Of a DNA stretch of 64,000 bases, positions 9,125 to 17,410 are shown piece by piece. Within the stretch, counting starts at the first letter, position 1. The number at the start of each line of letters is the position of its first letter. Under the pieces are notes generated by a model. It searched no databases, had not been told where the DNA came from, and saw only the letters and a program-made list of their open reading frames with translations. This stretch comes from Pleurocapsa sp. PCC 7327 (GTDB lineage Bacteria; Cyanobacteriota; Cyanobacteriia; Cyanobacteriales; Microcystaceae), in the NCBI RefSeq assembly GCF_000317025.1, contig NC_019689.1, positions 2,271,501-2,335,500 on the forward strand. The letters are read 5' to 3'. The position numbers were made by a program, and so were the translations under genes.

Positions 9125-9874
9125 ATGGAAACTAATGTAATTGAATTACTTGAGAGAGAGCAGCCAATGTTTCATTTAAAAAGCTTGACTCAAGAAGTTC
9201 CAAATGCTGAGAATTTTTTCTTTAAACGAGGTACTACAGAGACACAAGAATTTTCTCGAACGTTTTATACGATTGGCAAAGATGTTTTGAATTATATTGC
9301 ATCTATCGTCAAACCAGATTATGTCACTCTGGAAACTGGTGGAGGCTATTCTACCGTTGTATTTGCCACTAATGCTAAAGAGCATATTTGCGTCAATCCA
9401 GATATAACTGCTAATCAGTTAGTAAAAGATTGGTTGCGCGATCGCGGTTACACTTGCGATAATTTATACTTTATTGAAGATTCTTCGGATCGCGGATTGG
9501 CAAAACTAGCACTATCAAAATCATCAGAATCAATCGATGTCGCGCTAATCGATGGAAGTCATAGTTTTCCTTTTCCTATAGTAGATTGGCATTTTATAGA
9601 CTTATTTTTAAAAGCTGGCGGCAAACTTCTTGTCGATGATACTCAAATTAACTCTGTCAAAATATTGAGCGATTTTTTATTGCTTGAGCCATCTTATAAA
9701 AAAATTGCTGAAATTGGTAAATGTATCGTTTTTGAAAAAACAAGCGATGCTAGAGCGATGGGATGGCTCGACCAAGAAATTAACAAGCGACCTTTGACAG
9801 GGTTTTCAGAGCCAGAAGTTGCTAGAAAGATAAATCCTTTCAAAGCATTTTTACAAAGAATTGGTATCCTTTGA
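9125..9874 (+). CDS. Class I SAM-dependent methyltransferase (Methyltransf_24-like)
   Basis: 249 residues from the ATG at 9125, which has a GAGG site at 9113-9116; an in-frame ATG at 9077 abuts the previous stop codon but has no such site. SAM-binding motif I is VTLETGGGYSTVVFAT; the acidic residue and post-motifs are VALIDGSHSFPFPIVDW and KAGGKLLVDD. The DGSH...D arrangement is typical of cyanobacterial Methyltransf_24 enzymes found among capsule and EPS genes. It probably modifies the same glycan as its neighbours; oxygen versus nitrogen target is unknown. Confidence 0.8.
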   Translation: METNVIELLEREQPMFHLKSLTQEVPNAENFFFKRGTTETQEFSRTFYTIGKDVLNYIASIVKPDYVTLETGGGYSTVVFATNAKEHICVNPDITANQLVKDWLRDRGYTCDNLYFIEDSSDRGLAKLALSKSSESIDVALIDGSHSFPFPIVDWHFIDLFLKAGGKLLVDDTQINSVKILSDFLLLEPSYKKIAEIGKCIVFEKTSDARAMGWLDQEINKRPLTGFSEPEVARKINPFKAFLQRIGIL

Positions 9875-9897
9875 GTTGAACGCAAATCGCTCAAATT

Positions 9898-10842
9898 ATG
9901 GTAGCAGGCATAACCATTCAAATTTCTGCCATTATTTGTACCTTCAATCGTGCCTCATATTTGCGCAAGGCAATCCAAAGCTCGATCGCGCAGACTCTCG
10001 ATCCCAGTTGCTACGAAATCTTAATTATAGATAACCGTTCGACAGACGATACTAAGAGAGTTGTCACCGAGGAGTTTTCCCACGTTTCCAATCTCCGCTA
10101 TATCTACGAACCCATTCAAGGACTTTCACAAGCTCGCAATACAGGTTGGCAAAATGCGCGGGGAGAATATGTTGCCTATTTAGATGACGATGCGATCGCC
10201 TATCCCCAATGGTTGGAAAAAATTCTCGAAGTCTTTGCCACGGTTAACCCTAAACCAGGTGCTGTTGGCGGCAAGATCGAGCCTATTTGGGAAGCACCTC
10301 GACCTTCTTGGCTATCAGAGGGATTAGCGCAAGGATTGACGATATTAGATTGGTCGGAAACCCCTATCTTCTTAGAAAGCGATCGCTGGCTGGCAGGTGC
10401 TAACGTGGCTTATCCCAAACATCTGCTCCAACAAATGAAGGGCTTTGATGTTAATCTAGGTCGCAAAGGTAGCAATCTCCTGTCGTGCGAAGAATCCCTG
10501 TTGCACGATCGCTTAAAAAATAATGGCTATCGGCTTTATTACCATCCTGCCGTTGCTGTCAGACATCACATACATGCTTCTCGGCTGGTTAAGGATTGGC
10601 ATATTAAAAGACAGTACTGGAACGGGGTATCTATATCGACGGCATTGCTATACCAAATTAAACTGCCTCTATCGGTGCGTTTGAAAAAAGCGCGATCGCA
10701 TCTTAGAAATGAGATACTGCCACTGCTCAAAAAGATGTGGTTGCTGAGGGCACAAAAAAATGAGAATGAATTCTTCGATCTAAGATGTTCCCTCGCCTAT
10801 CAACTGGGATATTTGTATGGGTTATTAAGATTAGCTGGTTGA
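9898..10842 (+). CDS. Family 2 glycosyltransferase
   Basis: 314 residues. The GT2 signature is complete at the N terminus: ISAIICTFNRASYLRKAI, then EILIIDNRSTDDT, and the metal-binding acidic run YVAYLDDDAIAYPQWL. A further conserved stretch, AGANVAYPK, follows near the acceptor site. The last 90 residues are basic and amphipathic, suggesting membrane association. It is the last gene of the co-directional glycan locus and is followed by a terminator at 10931-10958. Adds one sugar during repeat-unit or polymer assembly; specificity not readable. Confidence 0.9.
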   Translation: MVAGITIQISAIICTFNRASYLRKAIQSSIAQTLDPSCYEILIIDNRSTDDTKRVVTEEFSHVSNLRYIYEPIQGLSQARNTGWQNARGEYVAYLDDDAIAYPQWLEKILEVFATVNPKPGAVGGKIEPIWEAPRPSWLSEGLAQGLTILDWSETPIFLESDRWLAGANVAYPKHLLQQMKGFDVNLGRKGSNLLSCEESLLHDRLKNNGYRLYYHPAVAVRHHIHASRLVKDWHIKRQYWNGVSISTALLYQIKLPLSVRLKKARSHLRNEILPLLKKMWLLRAQKNENEFFDLRCSLAYQLGYLYGLLRLAG

Positions 10843-10930
10843 GAGGTAGTCGCGCTCTATCGTATCTTTTCCCTTTCACTCGATCGGTCCCGTCGCTTCT
10901 AAAATTCCCTAAATCCCCCAAAAACAGCGC

Positions 10931-10958
10931 AAAACTAAAGCAATATTTAGTTTTTTTT
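10931..10958 (+). terminator. Rho-independent terminator after glycan locus
   Basis: AAAACTAAA (10931-10939), a 6-base loop, TTTAGTTTT (10946-10954) and four more T. The stem is perfect but AT-rich. It closes the glycan operon before the DUF2752 gene. Confidence 0.65.
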
Positions 10959-11011
10959 ACCAGAAAGCTTTAGACGTGGTTATACTATAGCTCAGATTTA
11001 ATGAAATATTT

Positions 11012-11488
11012 ATGCTAAAGTTTTCTGCTTCTTCTCTATCTCCTCATGCCTTGCGAGTTCGCGCGATCGAGTTAGTTTTATTTGCATCACCTCTGGTGGG
11101 AGCTTACTATTATGGCTATACGGAGCAATCATCGCCTTTATTTTGTCCCTTCAAAGCTTTAACAGGAATTCCCTGTCCTGGATGTGGAATGACTCGTTCT
11201 TTTATCGCGATCGCGACGGGGCATATCGATAAAGCTTTGGATTACCATATCTTTGGGATTTTCTTATTTCTAGGATTTGCGATCGCTACAATTCATCTTT
11301 TCTTAGAACTTTTGAGCAAACGAAAAGTCATAACTCCCTTCAGCAAGCTGATTAAACATAAAAAAATCCAATTATTATTTCTTTTCCTGTTTTTAATCTA
11401 CCATTTAATTCGCATTCACAATCTATTAAAATCTGGAGAACTAGCCTATGGCTTTTATCATTCTCCGCTAGGTAAATTAATTTACTAA
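11012..11488 (+). CDS. DUF2752 membrane protein
   Basis: 158 residues with three to four membrane helices. The family hallmark is CPFKALTGIPCPGCGMTRSF, with CPxCGxTR-type cysteines between the first two helices, followed by ATGHIDKALDYHIFG. DUF2752 proteins are widespread in bacteria and their function is not known; the paired cysteines could bind metal or form a disulfide. A TATACT box at 10981-10986 precedes the gene. It leads a group of four closely spaced small membrane protein genes (11012-12252). Confidence 0.88.
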   Translation: MLKFSASSLSPHALRVRAIELVLFASPLVGAYYYGYTEQSSPLFCPFKALTGIPCPGCGMTRSFIAIATGHIDKALDYHIFGIFLFLGFAIATIHLFLELLSKRKVITPFSKLIKHKKIQLLFLFLFLIYHLIRIHNLLKSGELAYGFYHSPLGKLIY

Positions 11489-11508
11489 AAATATGCTTGC
11501 CAAAGAAA

Positions 11509-11697
11509 ATGAAAACTAGAAAAATCTCTAGAAACTTGGTTTATATTATTCTACTCTTTTTGTTTAGCATGACAGCATGCGAAACCTTTTCGCTAGTAGA
11601 AATGAATATTTTTATAAAAGCTTATGGGTTGCTGCTTGCTCTACAGGCTGGCTTTGCCTTAATTTATTTGAATTTTTATCGACTGCGACATCGCTAA
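11509..11697 (+). CDS. Small two-helix membrane protein
   Basis: 62 residues from the ATG at 11509 (a TTG at 11497 is in frame). Two hydrophobic segments, about residues 10-27 and 36-53, end in NFYRLRHR. Layout and several residues (IILLxLF, a central xNxxxxxY, then LxALxYxxFYxxRxR) match the small protein at 12049-12252, so the two look like diverged duplicates on either side of the TM2 gene. No known family recognised. Confidence 0.6.
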   Translation: MKTRKISRNLVYIILLFLFSMTACETFSLVEMNIFIKAYGLLLALQAGFALIYLNFYRLRHR

Positions 11698-11763
11698 GAT
11701 ATTAAAGATAATTTGCAATGTTCGAGTAAAATTGATATAGAATTTCAGAGGAAATTACCGAAG

Positions 11764-12042
11764 ATGACACAACCTAATTCTAGTGAAGCCAATAGTAAGA
11801 AAATTGCTGCTGGCATCTGTGGTATTCTTTTAGGCTATTTTGGCGTTCATAAGTTTATTCTTGGATATTCTACTGAAGGCGCAATTATGCTAGTAGTGAC
11901 TTTAGTAGGTGGATTACTTACTTGTGGGATTGCTTCAGGTGTCATGGGAATTATTGGATTAGTTGAAGGGATTGTTTACTTAACTAAAACCGATGAAGAA
12001 TTTTACAATATGTATATAGCTAATAAGAAAGGCTGGTTCTAA
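11764..12042 (+). CDS. TM2-domain protein
   Basis: 92 residues from the ATG at 11764, preceded by AGAGGA at 11747-11752. The TM2 domain is clear: KKIAAGICGILLGYFGVHKF, the short loop, then two glycine-rich helices ending in LVEGIVYLTKTDEEFYNMY. TM2 proteins have two helices joined by a tight turn and no established enzymatic role. Closely packed with the DUF2752 gene and two small membrane proteins. Confidence 0.88.
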   Translation: MTQPNSSEANSKKIAAGICGILLGYFGVHKFILGYSTEGAIMLVVTLVGGLLTCGIASGVMGIIGLVEGIVYLTKTDEEFYNMYIANKKGWF

Positions 12043-12048
12043 GTTGTT

Positions 12049-12252
12049 ATGCTTAATTTAAAACCAAAAAAGCTAACGCTAACAATATTATTAGCTTTAT
12101 TTGGGCTGGCATATTTTAGCAGTTTATCCAATTGGGAAATTAATGTTTGGCTCAGAAATTATATTGCGATCGCACCTTTGCAGATTTTAGCGTTGCTTTA
12201 TGTTTATTTTTATTGGAAACGGCGTAGAATCAAAAATCCGATCGTTAAATGA
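12049..12252 (+). CDS. Small two-helix membrane protein, look-alike of 11509-11697
   Basis: 67 residues, starting 6 bases after the TM2 gene stop. Helices at about residues 10-26 and 38-54, then a basic tail YWKRRRIKNPIVK. It resembles the product of 11509-11697 in spacing of helices and in the LQxxALxYxxFY stretch of the second helix. The tight spacing indicates co-transcription with TM2. No known family. Confidence 0.6.
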   Translation: MLNLKPKKLTLTILLALFGLAYFSSLSNWEINVWLRNYIAIAPLQILALLYVYFYWKRRRIKNPIVK

Positions 12253-12286
12253 TTTGGGCGGGCAATGCCCACCCCAGCATTAAACG

Positions 12287-13708
12287 CTACTTAGCAGTCC
12301 ATTCCGTATGGAAAAACTCGCCCCTCGGTCTATCGATGCGTTCGTAAGTGTGGGCACCGAAATAATCTCGTTGCGCTTGGGTAAGATTTTGTGGCAGGCG
12401 ATCGCGTCGATAGCTGTCAAAATAATCTAAAGAAGCACTAAATGCTGGAACTGCAATTCCTAGCTTATTAGCGATACAAAGAACTTCTCGCCATGCTTCT
12501 TGCCGATCTAAAATAGTTTGCTTAAATTCAGGCGCTAGAAGAAGATTGGGCAAGCTTGGATTCTCATTGAAGGCAGTTTGAATCTTTTTCAGGAATCCAG
12601 CCCGAATAATACACCCTCCCTTCCAAATCCGGGCACATTCAGACAAATTGATATTGTAGTTAAACTCAGCCGATGCTTTAGCAATCAATGCCATTCCCTG
12701 AGCATAAGAACACATCTTTGAGCAATAAAGAGCGTCCCGTATTTTGTTGATAAATGACTTAGTATCCCCATCGTATTTGCCCGTAGGACCAGTCAGTTCC
12801 TTCGAGGCAGCCACCCGTTCGTCTTTGTAAGCAGACATGATACGCGCGTTGACTGCCGCAAAAATCGTGGGAATGGAGACTCCCAATTCTAGGGCACTAA
12901 ACACAGTCCAGCGTCCCGTTCCTTTCTGTCCGGCTGAATCTAAAATCAAATCGACTAGCGGTAAATTCGTCTCTTTGTCGATGTAGGTGAAGATATCCGC
13001 CGTAATTTCAATTAAAAATGAATTGAGTTCGTCGGTTGTATTCCACTCGGCAAAAACCTCGTGAAGTTGCTGATGATTGAGTCCCAGAGTATTTTTGAGC
13101 AAATCGTAAGCTTCGGCAATGAGTTGCATATCGCCGTACTCAATGCCATTGTGTACCATCTTGACATAGTGACCCGCACCGCCGGGTCCGATATAAGTGA
13201 CGCAAGGACCATCCTCTACTTGAGCGGCGATTTTCGTCAAAATGGGTTCTAACTCTCTGTAGGCGGATTCCGTGCCTCCTGGCATCAAACTAGGGCCGTG
13301 CAGGGCACCTTCTTCGCCACCACTAACCCCCATCCCAACGAATCCCAACCCAGTAGGTTCTAATTCTTTGGTACGTCGTTCCGTATCTTCGTAGAGGGAG
13401 TTACCGCCATCGATAATCATATCTCCCTTTTCGAGCAAGGGTTTTAGGTCTTGAATGACTGCATCGACGGGGGCACCCGCTTTTACCATAACTAAGATTT
13501 TGCGGGGGCGTTCCAGGGCATGTACGAATTCTTGGAGGGAATAGGCAGCTTTAACGTCCTTACCTTGCGCCCTCGTTGCCATGAATTCCTCTGTTTTGGC
13601 GGCGGTACGATTGTAGACGGCGATGGGAAAACCGCGACTTTCTACGTTGAGGGCGAGGTTTTCACCCATTACCGCTAGACCGATTACACCGAAGGTTCGC
13701 TTATTCAT
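12287..13708 (-). CDS. gnd: 6-phosphogluconate dehydrogenase, decarboxylating
   Basis: 473 residues, the normal length. The NADP-binding start is FGVIGLAVMGENLALN, the substrate signature GMGVSGGEEGALHGPS is present, as are the catalytic Lys region GGAGHYVKMVHNGIEYGDMQ and the C-terminal RAGFLKKIQ. It makes ribulose-5-phosphate, CO2 and NADPH in the oxidative pentose phosphate pathway, which in cyanobacteria runs mainly in the dark. It is transcribed alone, convergent with the small membrane protein operon. Confidence 0.98.
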   Translation of the reverse strand: MNKRTFGVIGLAVMGENLALNVESRGFPIAVYNRTAAKTEEFMATRAQGKDVKAAYSLQEFVHALERPRKILVMVKAGAPVDAVIQDLKPLLEKGDMIIDGGNSLYEDTERRTKELEPTGLGFVGMGVSGGEEGALHGPSLMPGGTESAYRELEPILTKIAAQVEDGPCVTYIGPGGAGHYVKMVHNGIEYGDMQLIAEAYDLLKNTLGLNHQQLHEVFAEWNTTDELNSFLIEITADIFTYIDKETNLPLVDLILDSAGQKGTGRWTVFSALELGVSIPTIFAAVNARIMSAYKDERVAASKELTGPTGKYDGDTKSFINKIRDALYCSKMCSYAQGMALIAKASAEFNYNINLSECARIWKGGCIIRAGFLKKIQTAFNENPSLPNLLLAPEFKQTILDRQEAWREVLCIANKLGIAVPAFSASLDYFDSYRRDRLPQNLTQAQRDYFGAHTYERIDRPRGEFFHTEWTAK

Positions 13709-13759
13709 AAACCGTGCTTGTCTGAAGGGTCAACTCACTTTCAGGGTAGCCCGATCTGC

Positions 13760-15148
13760 TTAATCTTCCCGTAAAGAAGACATTAAAAAACTATTGCCGA
13801 TCGCGGCGGCAACGCGGAGTATGGCAGATTCATTGTAGGGTGCGGCGACAATTTGCACGCCTAATGGCAGCTTGCCACCAGACAAAATAGAAAATGAAAG
13901 GATAGGCAAACCAATAAACGAAAGCGGTTGGGTAAAACGCCCCAAATTGGGACGCACTAAGATTTCTTCTCCCGCAATAACCATTTTTTCTTGACCGATA
14001 GGCGGTGCGACGCAAGGTGTAGTGGGAGCGAGAATAATATCGACGCGATCGAAAATTTCTCGAACGCGATCGCGATACCAGCGGCGAAATCTTTGTGCTT
14101 GAACGTACCAAGAGGCAGGAATCAAAGCACCCGCTAAAAAGCGATCTCTTGTGGCGGGATCGAAATCTCTGGGACGCGATCGCAAATTTTTTAGATGCAA
14201 GTTCGATCCTTCAACTGCCGTAATAACATATGCCGCCGCCCTAGCGCGATGGGATTCTGGTATGATTACTCGTTGGGCAACTCCTAACGCTTGCGCCACC
14301 CGTTCGACGGCTTCTATTGCTTCTAGTTCGGCTCCTTGAGTAAAATAACCGTCGGCAACGGCAATTCGCAACCCTTCAATGCCGCGATCGAGTTCGGGAA
14401 AGCAGGGTTGGGGAGGGCGTTGGGTACAAATCGGATCGCGGGGATCGCTTCCTTGCAAGATATCGAAAACCGCAGCAATATCGCGCTGCGATCGCGCAAA
14501 CGGTCCAATACAATCCAAACTGGCGGAAAATAAAAATGTCCCCGCACGAGAAAGACGACCGTAGGTCGGTTTTAAGCCGAAGATCCCGCATAAGGCGGCG
14601 GGAACCCGAATCGAACCGTTGGTATCCGAACCGAGAGAGATAGGAACCAATCCTGCGGCAACGGCGGCAGCAGAACCGCCAGACGATCCCCCAGCAATGC
14701 GAGTCAGATCGTGGGGATTGTGCGTCGCCCCATAGTGAGCGTTTTCCGTGACGAAGCCATAGGCGTATTCGTCCATATTTAACGATCCCACTAGGATAGC
14801 CCCCGCTTGTTTGAGTCGGGCGACGGCAGTTGCATCGCGACTGGCGGGAGGATTTTCTGCATTGATTTTTGAACCCGCCAGGGTGGTCATTCCAGCGATA
14901 TCGAAGAGATTTTTCACGGCAAAGGGTACGCCAGCAAGGATGCCGGGATCGTTTCCTTGGGCGATCGCGCCGTCGATCTGTTCGGCTTGCGCGATTGCCG
15001 CTTCGGCAGTAATCTTCGTAAAACAGTTTAGGGTTGAGTTGCGTTGGGCGATTCGATCGAGGGTAGACTCAATAACGGCTTTGGCAGTCGTTTCGCCATT
15101 GCGAATTGCTGTGGCGATCGCGATCGCGTCGGAGGTTTGCACATTCAT
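13760..15148 (-). CDS. AtzE-type amidohydrolase (amidase signature family)
   Basis: 462 residues. The Ser-cisSer-Lys triad is readable: Lys79 in [10 protein letters not shown], Ser155 in [11 protein letters not shown] and Ser179 in [13 protein letters not shown]. The DTNGS variant and the preceding gene for an AtzG-like subunit place it in the AtzE group, whose founding member hydrolyses 1-carboxybiuret in cyanurate breakdown and whose relatives act in oxalurate breakdown. No cyanurate or allantoin genes are near, so the real substrate is unknown. Its ATG overlaps the stop of the AtzG-like gene (ATGA, 15145-15148), so the two are translationally coupled. Not a GatA: no GatC or GatB is adjacent. 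Confidence 0.85.
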   Translation of the reverse strand: MNVQTSDAIAIATAIRNGETTAKAVIESTLDRIAQRNSTLNCFTKITAEAAIAQAEQIDGAIAQGNDPGILAGVPFAVKNLFDIAGMTTLAGSKINAENPPASRDATAVARLKQAGAILVGSLNMDEYAYGFVTENAHYGATHNPHDLTRIAGGSSGGSAAAVAAGLVPISLGSDTNGSIRVPAALCGIFGLKPTYGRLSRAGTFLFSASLDCIGPFARSQRDIAAVFDILQGSDPRDPICTQRPPQPCFPELDRGIEGLRIAVADGYFTQGAELEAIEAVERVAQALGVAQRVIIPESHRARAAAYVITAVEGSNLHLKNLRSRPRDFDPATRDRFLAGALIPASWYVQAQRFRRWYRDRVREIFDRVDIILAPTTPCVAPPIGQEKMVIAGEEILVRPNLGRFTQPLSFIGLPILSFSILSGGKLPLGVQIVAAPYNESAILRVAAAIGNSFLMSSLRED

Positions 15149-15333
15149 GGCTCAAAAACCGGGGCGGCTTCGAGATCTTCTGGTAACTCAAATTCTGTCA
15201 CCAAAGTCGCGATCGCTGCAATCCTCGTCATATTATCAATGACTCCAGGAAGATATTCCGGTGCAATGGATAAATCTAGCAATTGCGCCGTTCGTTCTAT
15301 ATAGTCGGCAACATCGAGCGTTTTTTCGTTCAT
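15145..15333 (-). CDS. AtzG-like small subunit (DUF4089)
   Basis: 62 residues. LDVADYIERTAQLLDLSIAP and the following hydrophobic helix end in [19 protein letters not shown], the pattern of DUF4089/AtzG proteins. AtzG resembles GatC of the amidotransferase and wraps around its amidase, being required for stability of AtzE in Pseudomonas. The four-base overlap with the amidase gene downstream supports a one-to-one complex. Confidence 0.8.
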   Translation of the reverse strand: MNEKTLDVADYIERTAQLLDLSIAPEYLPGVIDNMTRIAAIATLVTEFELPEDLEAAPVFEP

Positions 15334-15636
15334 TTAATTGACAATGCGATTGGCTTTTGTCAAGAAATTTTATAATAACTGGCTGATTAATTCTAGGTTT
15401 TTTTAATTCCTTTAATGACACGATCGCAATTAGATACCGAACTTTAGTTAACTTCTTTCTCAAGATAGGCTTCTAATTTCACCAAATTTTTTATTCCCCA
15501 AATCTAAAGCCCTATAAGACGGACTTTAGCATCTTAGACAGAGAATTTATTCTCTGTCTAATAGAATCAAATAGCCCTAAGTGCAAGCTATCGCTAATTT
15601 AGTGGGCGTTGCCCACCTAGCTCATTTCGATCCTCT
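15334..15636. other. Intergenic region with two hairpins
   Basis: No gene is seen. A perfect 12-base inverted repeat with a 4-base loop (TTAGACAGAGAA / TTCTCTGTCTAA) occupies 15534-15561, and GTGGGCGTTGCCCAC at 15602-15616 is a 6-base hairpin just beyond the 3' end of the GH57 gene. The latter resembles GGGCGGGCAATGCCCACC at 12255-12272 beyond gnd, so it may be a recurring transcript-end hairpin. Neither has a T-run. Confidence 0.5.
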
Positions 15637-17124
15637 TTACACTTTCAACAGCGCCTCGCCCCGTTCGTAAAGCGTGTGAGCATAATCCGTCCAAGTCCCT
15701 TGTCCCCAGTAACGGAAGCAACTGGTTTGCAATAACAGGTTATACAGCAAAGCTTCGTGATAGTCAGGACGCTTCGTTACCGAGGGATCTTGCTTGACCA
15801 ACGGGTCATATTTTTCGTGGAACATGGCACTCAACTTATTCATTGGTTCGAGAACATTTTCATAACCGCGAACCCAACTGAGATTATTTGTCCAAGAGGC
15901 ACCATCCATATGGAATTGATGGTCGGTTTGTTTCAATTGTGCTATTGCCTTTTCCACGGCTTCTGGCGTAGCCTTATCCGGTTCGACTCGCTGCCAAATC
16001 TTGTGTTGCCCAATAGCCTGACAAGTCGGATAGTCGTCGGGATTGACACCTGCTGCTTCAAGCAGTTCTATATATTCAGTGCCGTTGATGCCGACAACAC
16101 CTGCCGTGTTGATTCCATTATCTTTGATTTCATACCAAACGGGTTGAAAATCGCGAGGAAATTCGTTCATCATCACGCCGCCATTTTCTCCATCGGCAAT
16201 CTGAGTGACGCAACTGGGAACGCTTACATTGCCAATTTGCTGCTTGCCCCGTCCTTTCGCTTCGTGATAGGGCTGCATCTGGGCGACTAATTTCGTATCC
16301 GAACCTTGCGTTTTAATCAACGCCGTGATGCTGATAGTTTCCCCCTTGGAATTGCGGGCAATCAAGCTGTTGGGAACGTATTTATCCTCATGCCGCAACC
16401 CCGAACCATCTAGGCGTTCTACTGAATGCTCCTGCACCAATAGCCAACGATAGCCGCATTCTTTAAGCGCCTTAATATACTCGTAGAGCGTATCTGGATG
16501 GTTGGGTAGGTGCATTTCTGGCGGCGAGAAGCCCTTGACGCGCTTGAGGGCATCGTAACCAAAAATAGCAGCAAAGTACTGTTGCCATGCCTGAATGTGT
16601 AATTTGATGTCGGGAATGGGCGTGGAAGGAACGACAGCATGACTCCACATCGTCCCCAGCCATTCGACATAGGGTTGATACTGGGGATCGCAAGCAATGC
16701 GTTTAAGATTGTTAATAATGTCTTCTCGCCTCATCTGATGCAATCCCCACAACAGATTGCCCGAATAGTCGAGCATGATGCGAGGATTGCAACCATTACT
16801 CACTAGTTCGGGAATGAAATCGCCCATGCGACTATAACACCAGGCAAAAACCCCCGCATTGTGGTTATCTCCCTCGCCGGAATGCTCGAACATGTATTGG
16901 AGATTGCTAATGAGTTCGCCATTTGGTCCAGCGGGAATGGTGGGTTGATGCATATGCAGGGCACATGCAAATCCTGCCGTAATGTTTTCTAAGCGAAGGT
17001 TTGTTGTGGGTAAGAAGATCGGTTCGTTGTGATTGACGACTGCATTAATTTCTGCTTCCCAACCGCAAATATTCGGCAATTCCGATTGGGTCGGCAGGTT
17101 GGGAGATGGGACTGTTGCGATCAT
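15637..17124 (-). CDS. Glycoside hydrolase family 57 protein
   Basis: 495 residues from the ATG at 17124, which is preceded by AAGGAA at good spacing; an in-frame start 69 bases upstream lacks this. FACALHMHQPTIPAG is the GH57 N-terminal motif, and GFSPPEMHLPNHPDTL probably carries the catalytic Glu. GH57 enzymes act on alpha-glucans (amylases, 4-alpha-glucanotransferases, branching enzymes). In cyanobacteria a role in glycogen metabolism is plausible but this subfamily is not characterised as far as I know. There is no signal peptide. Confidence 0.88.
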   Translation of the reverse strand: MIATVPSPNLPTQSELPNICGWEAEINAVVNHNEPIFLPTTNLRLENITAGFACALHMHQPTIPAGPNGELISNLQYMFEHSGEGDNHNAGVFAWCYSRMGDFIPELVSNGCNPRIMLDYSGNLLWGLHQMRREDIINNLKRIACDPQYQPYVEWLGTMWSHAVVPSTPIPDIKLHIQAWQQYFAAIFGYDALKRVKGFSPPEMHLPNHPDTLYEYIKALKECGYRWLLVQEHSVERLDGSGLRHEDKYVPNSLIARNSKGETISITALIKTQGSDTKLVAQMQPYHEAKGRGKQQIGNVSVPSCVTQIADGENGGVMMNEFPRDFQPVWYEIKDNGINTAGVVGINGTEYIELLEAAGVNPDDYPTCQAIGQHKIWQRVEPDKATPEAVEKAIAQLKQTDHQFHMDGASWTNNLSWVRGYENVLEPMNKLSAMFHEKYDPLVKQDPSVTKRPDYHEALLYNLLLQTSCFRYWGQGTWTDYAHTLYERGEALLKV

Positions 17125-17410
17125 AAGTTTTTCCTTAATATTTGCGACTGTGCGGATACTTTCCCACACCACACTTAGGCGCGAATCTATCATACATTAC
17201 ATATAGCTTGCCTCTGCTTTAAGTAAAATTTAAGTAAAAGTGCTAGGGTCAGGATGTCCCGATCGCACCTAAATCAATAAAACCGAACGCGATCGCGCGG
17301 AAAGTTTCATTTTCGCAATACAATCCCCAATAATTTGCTGGAGCGCGATAGATTAGGCTTAGTTTGCCTTAATTCATAATACTCGCCGCGATCGCTAGTG
17401 AGGAGGGTCT

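Noticed and set aside
15145-15333. GatC subunit of aspartyl/glutamyl-tRNA amidotransferase
   Set aside because: The pair lacks gatB, the small protein matches DUF4089 better, and the amidase has the DTNGS variant.
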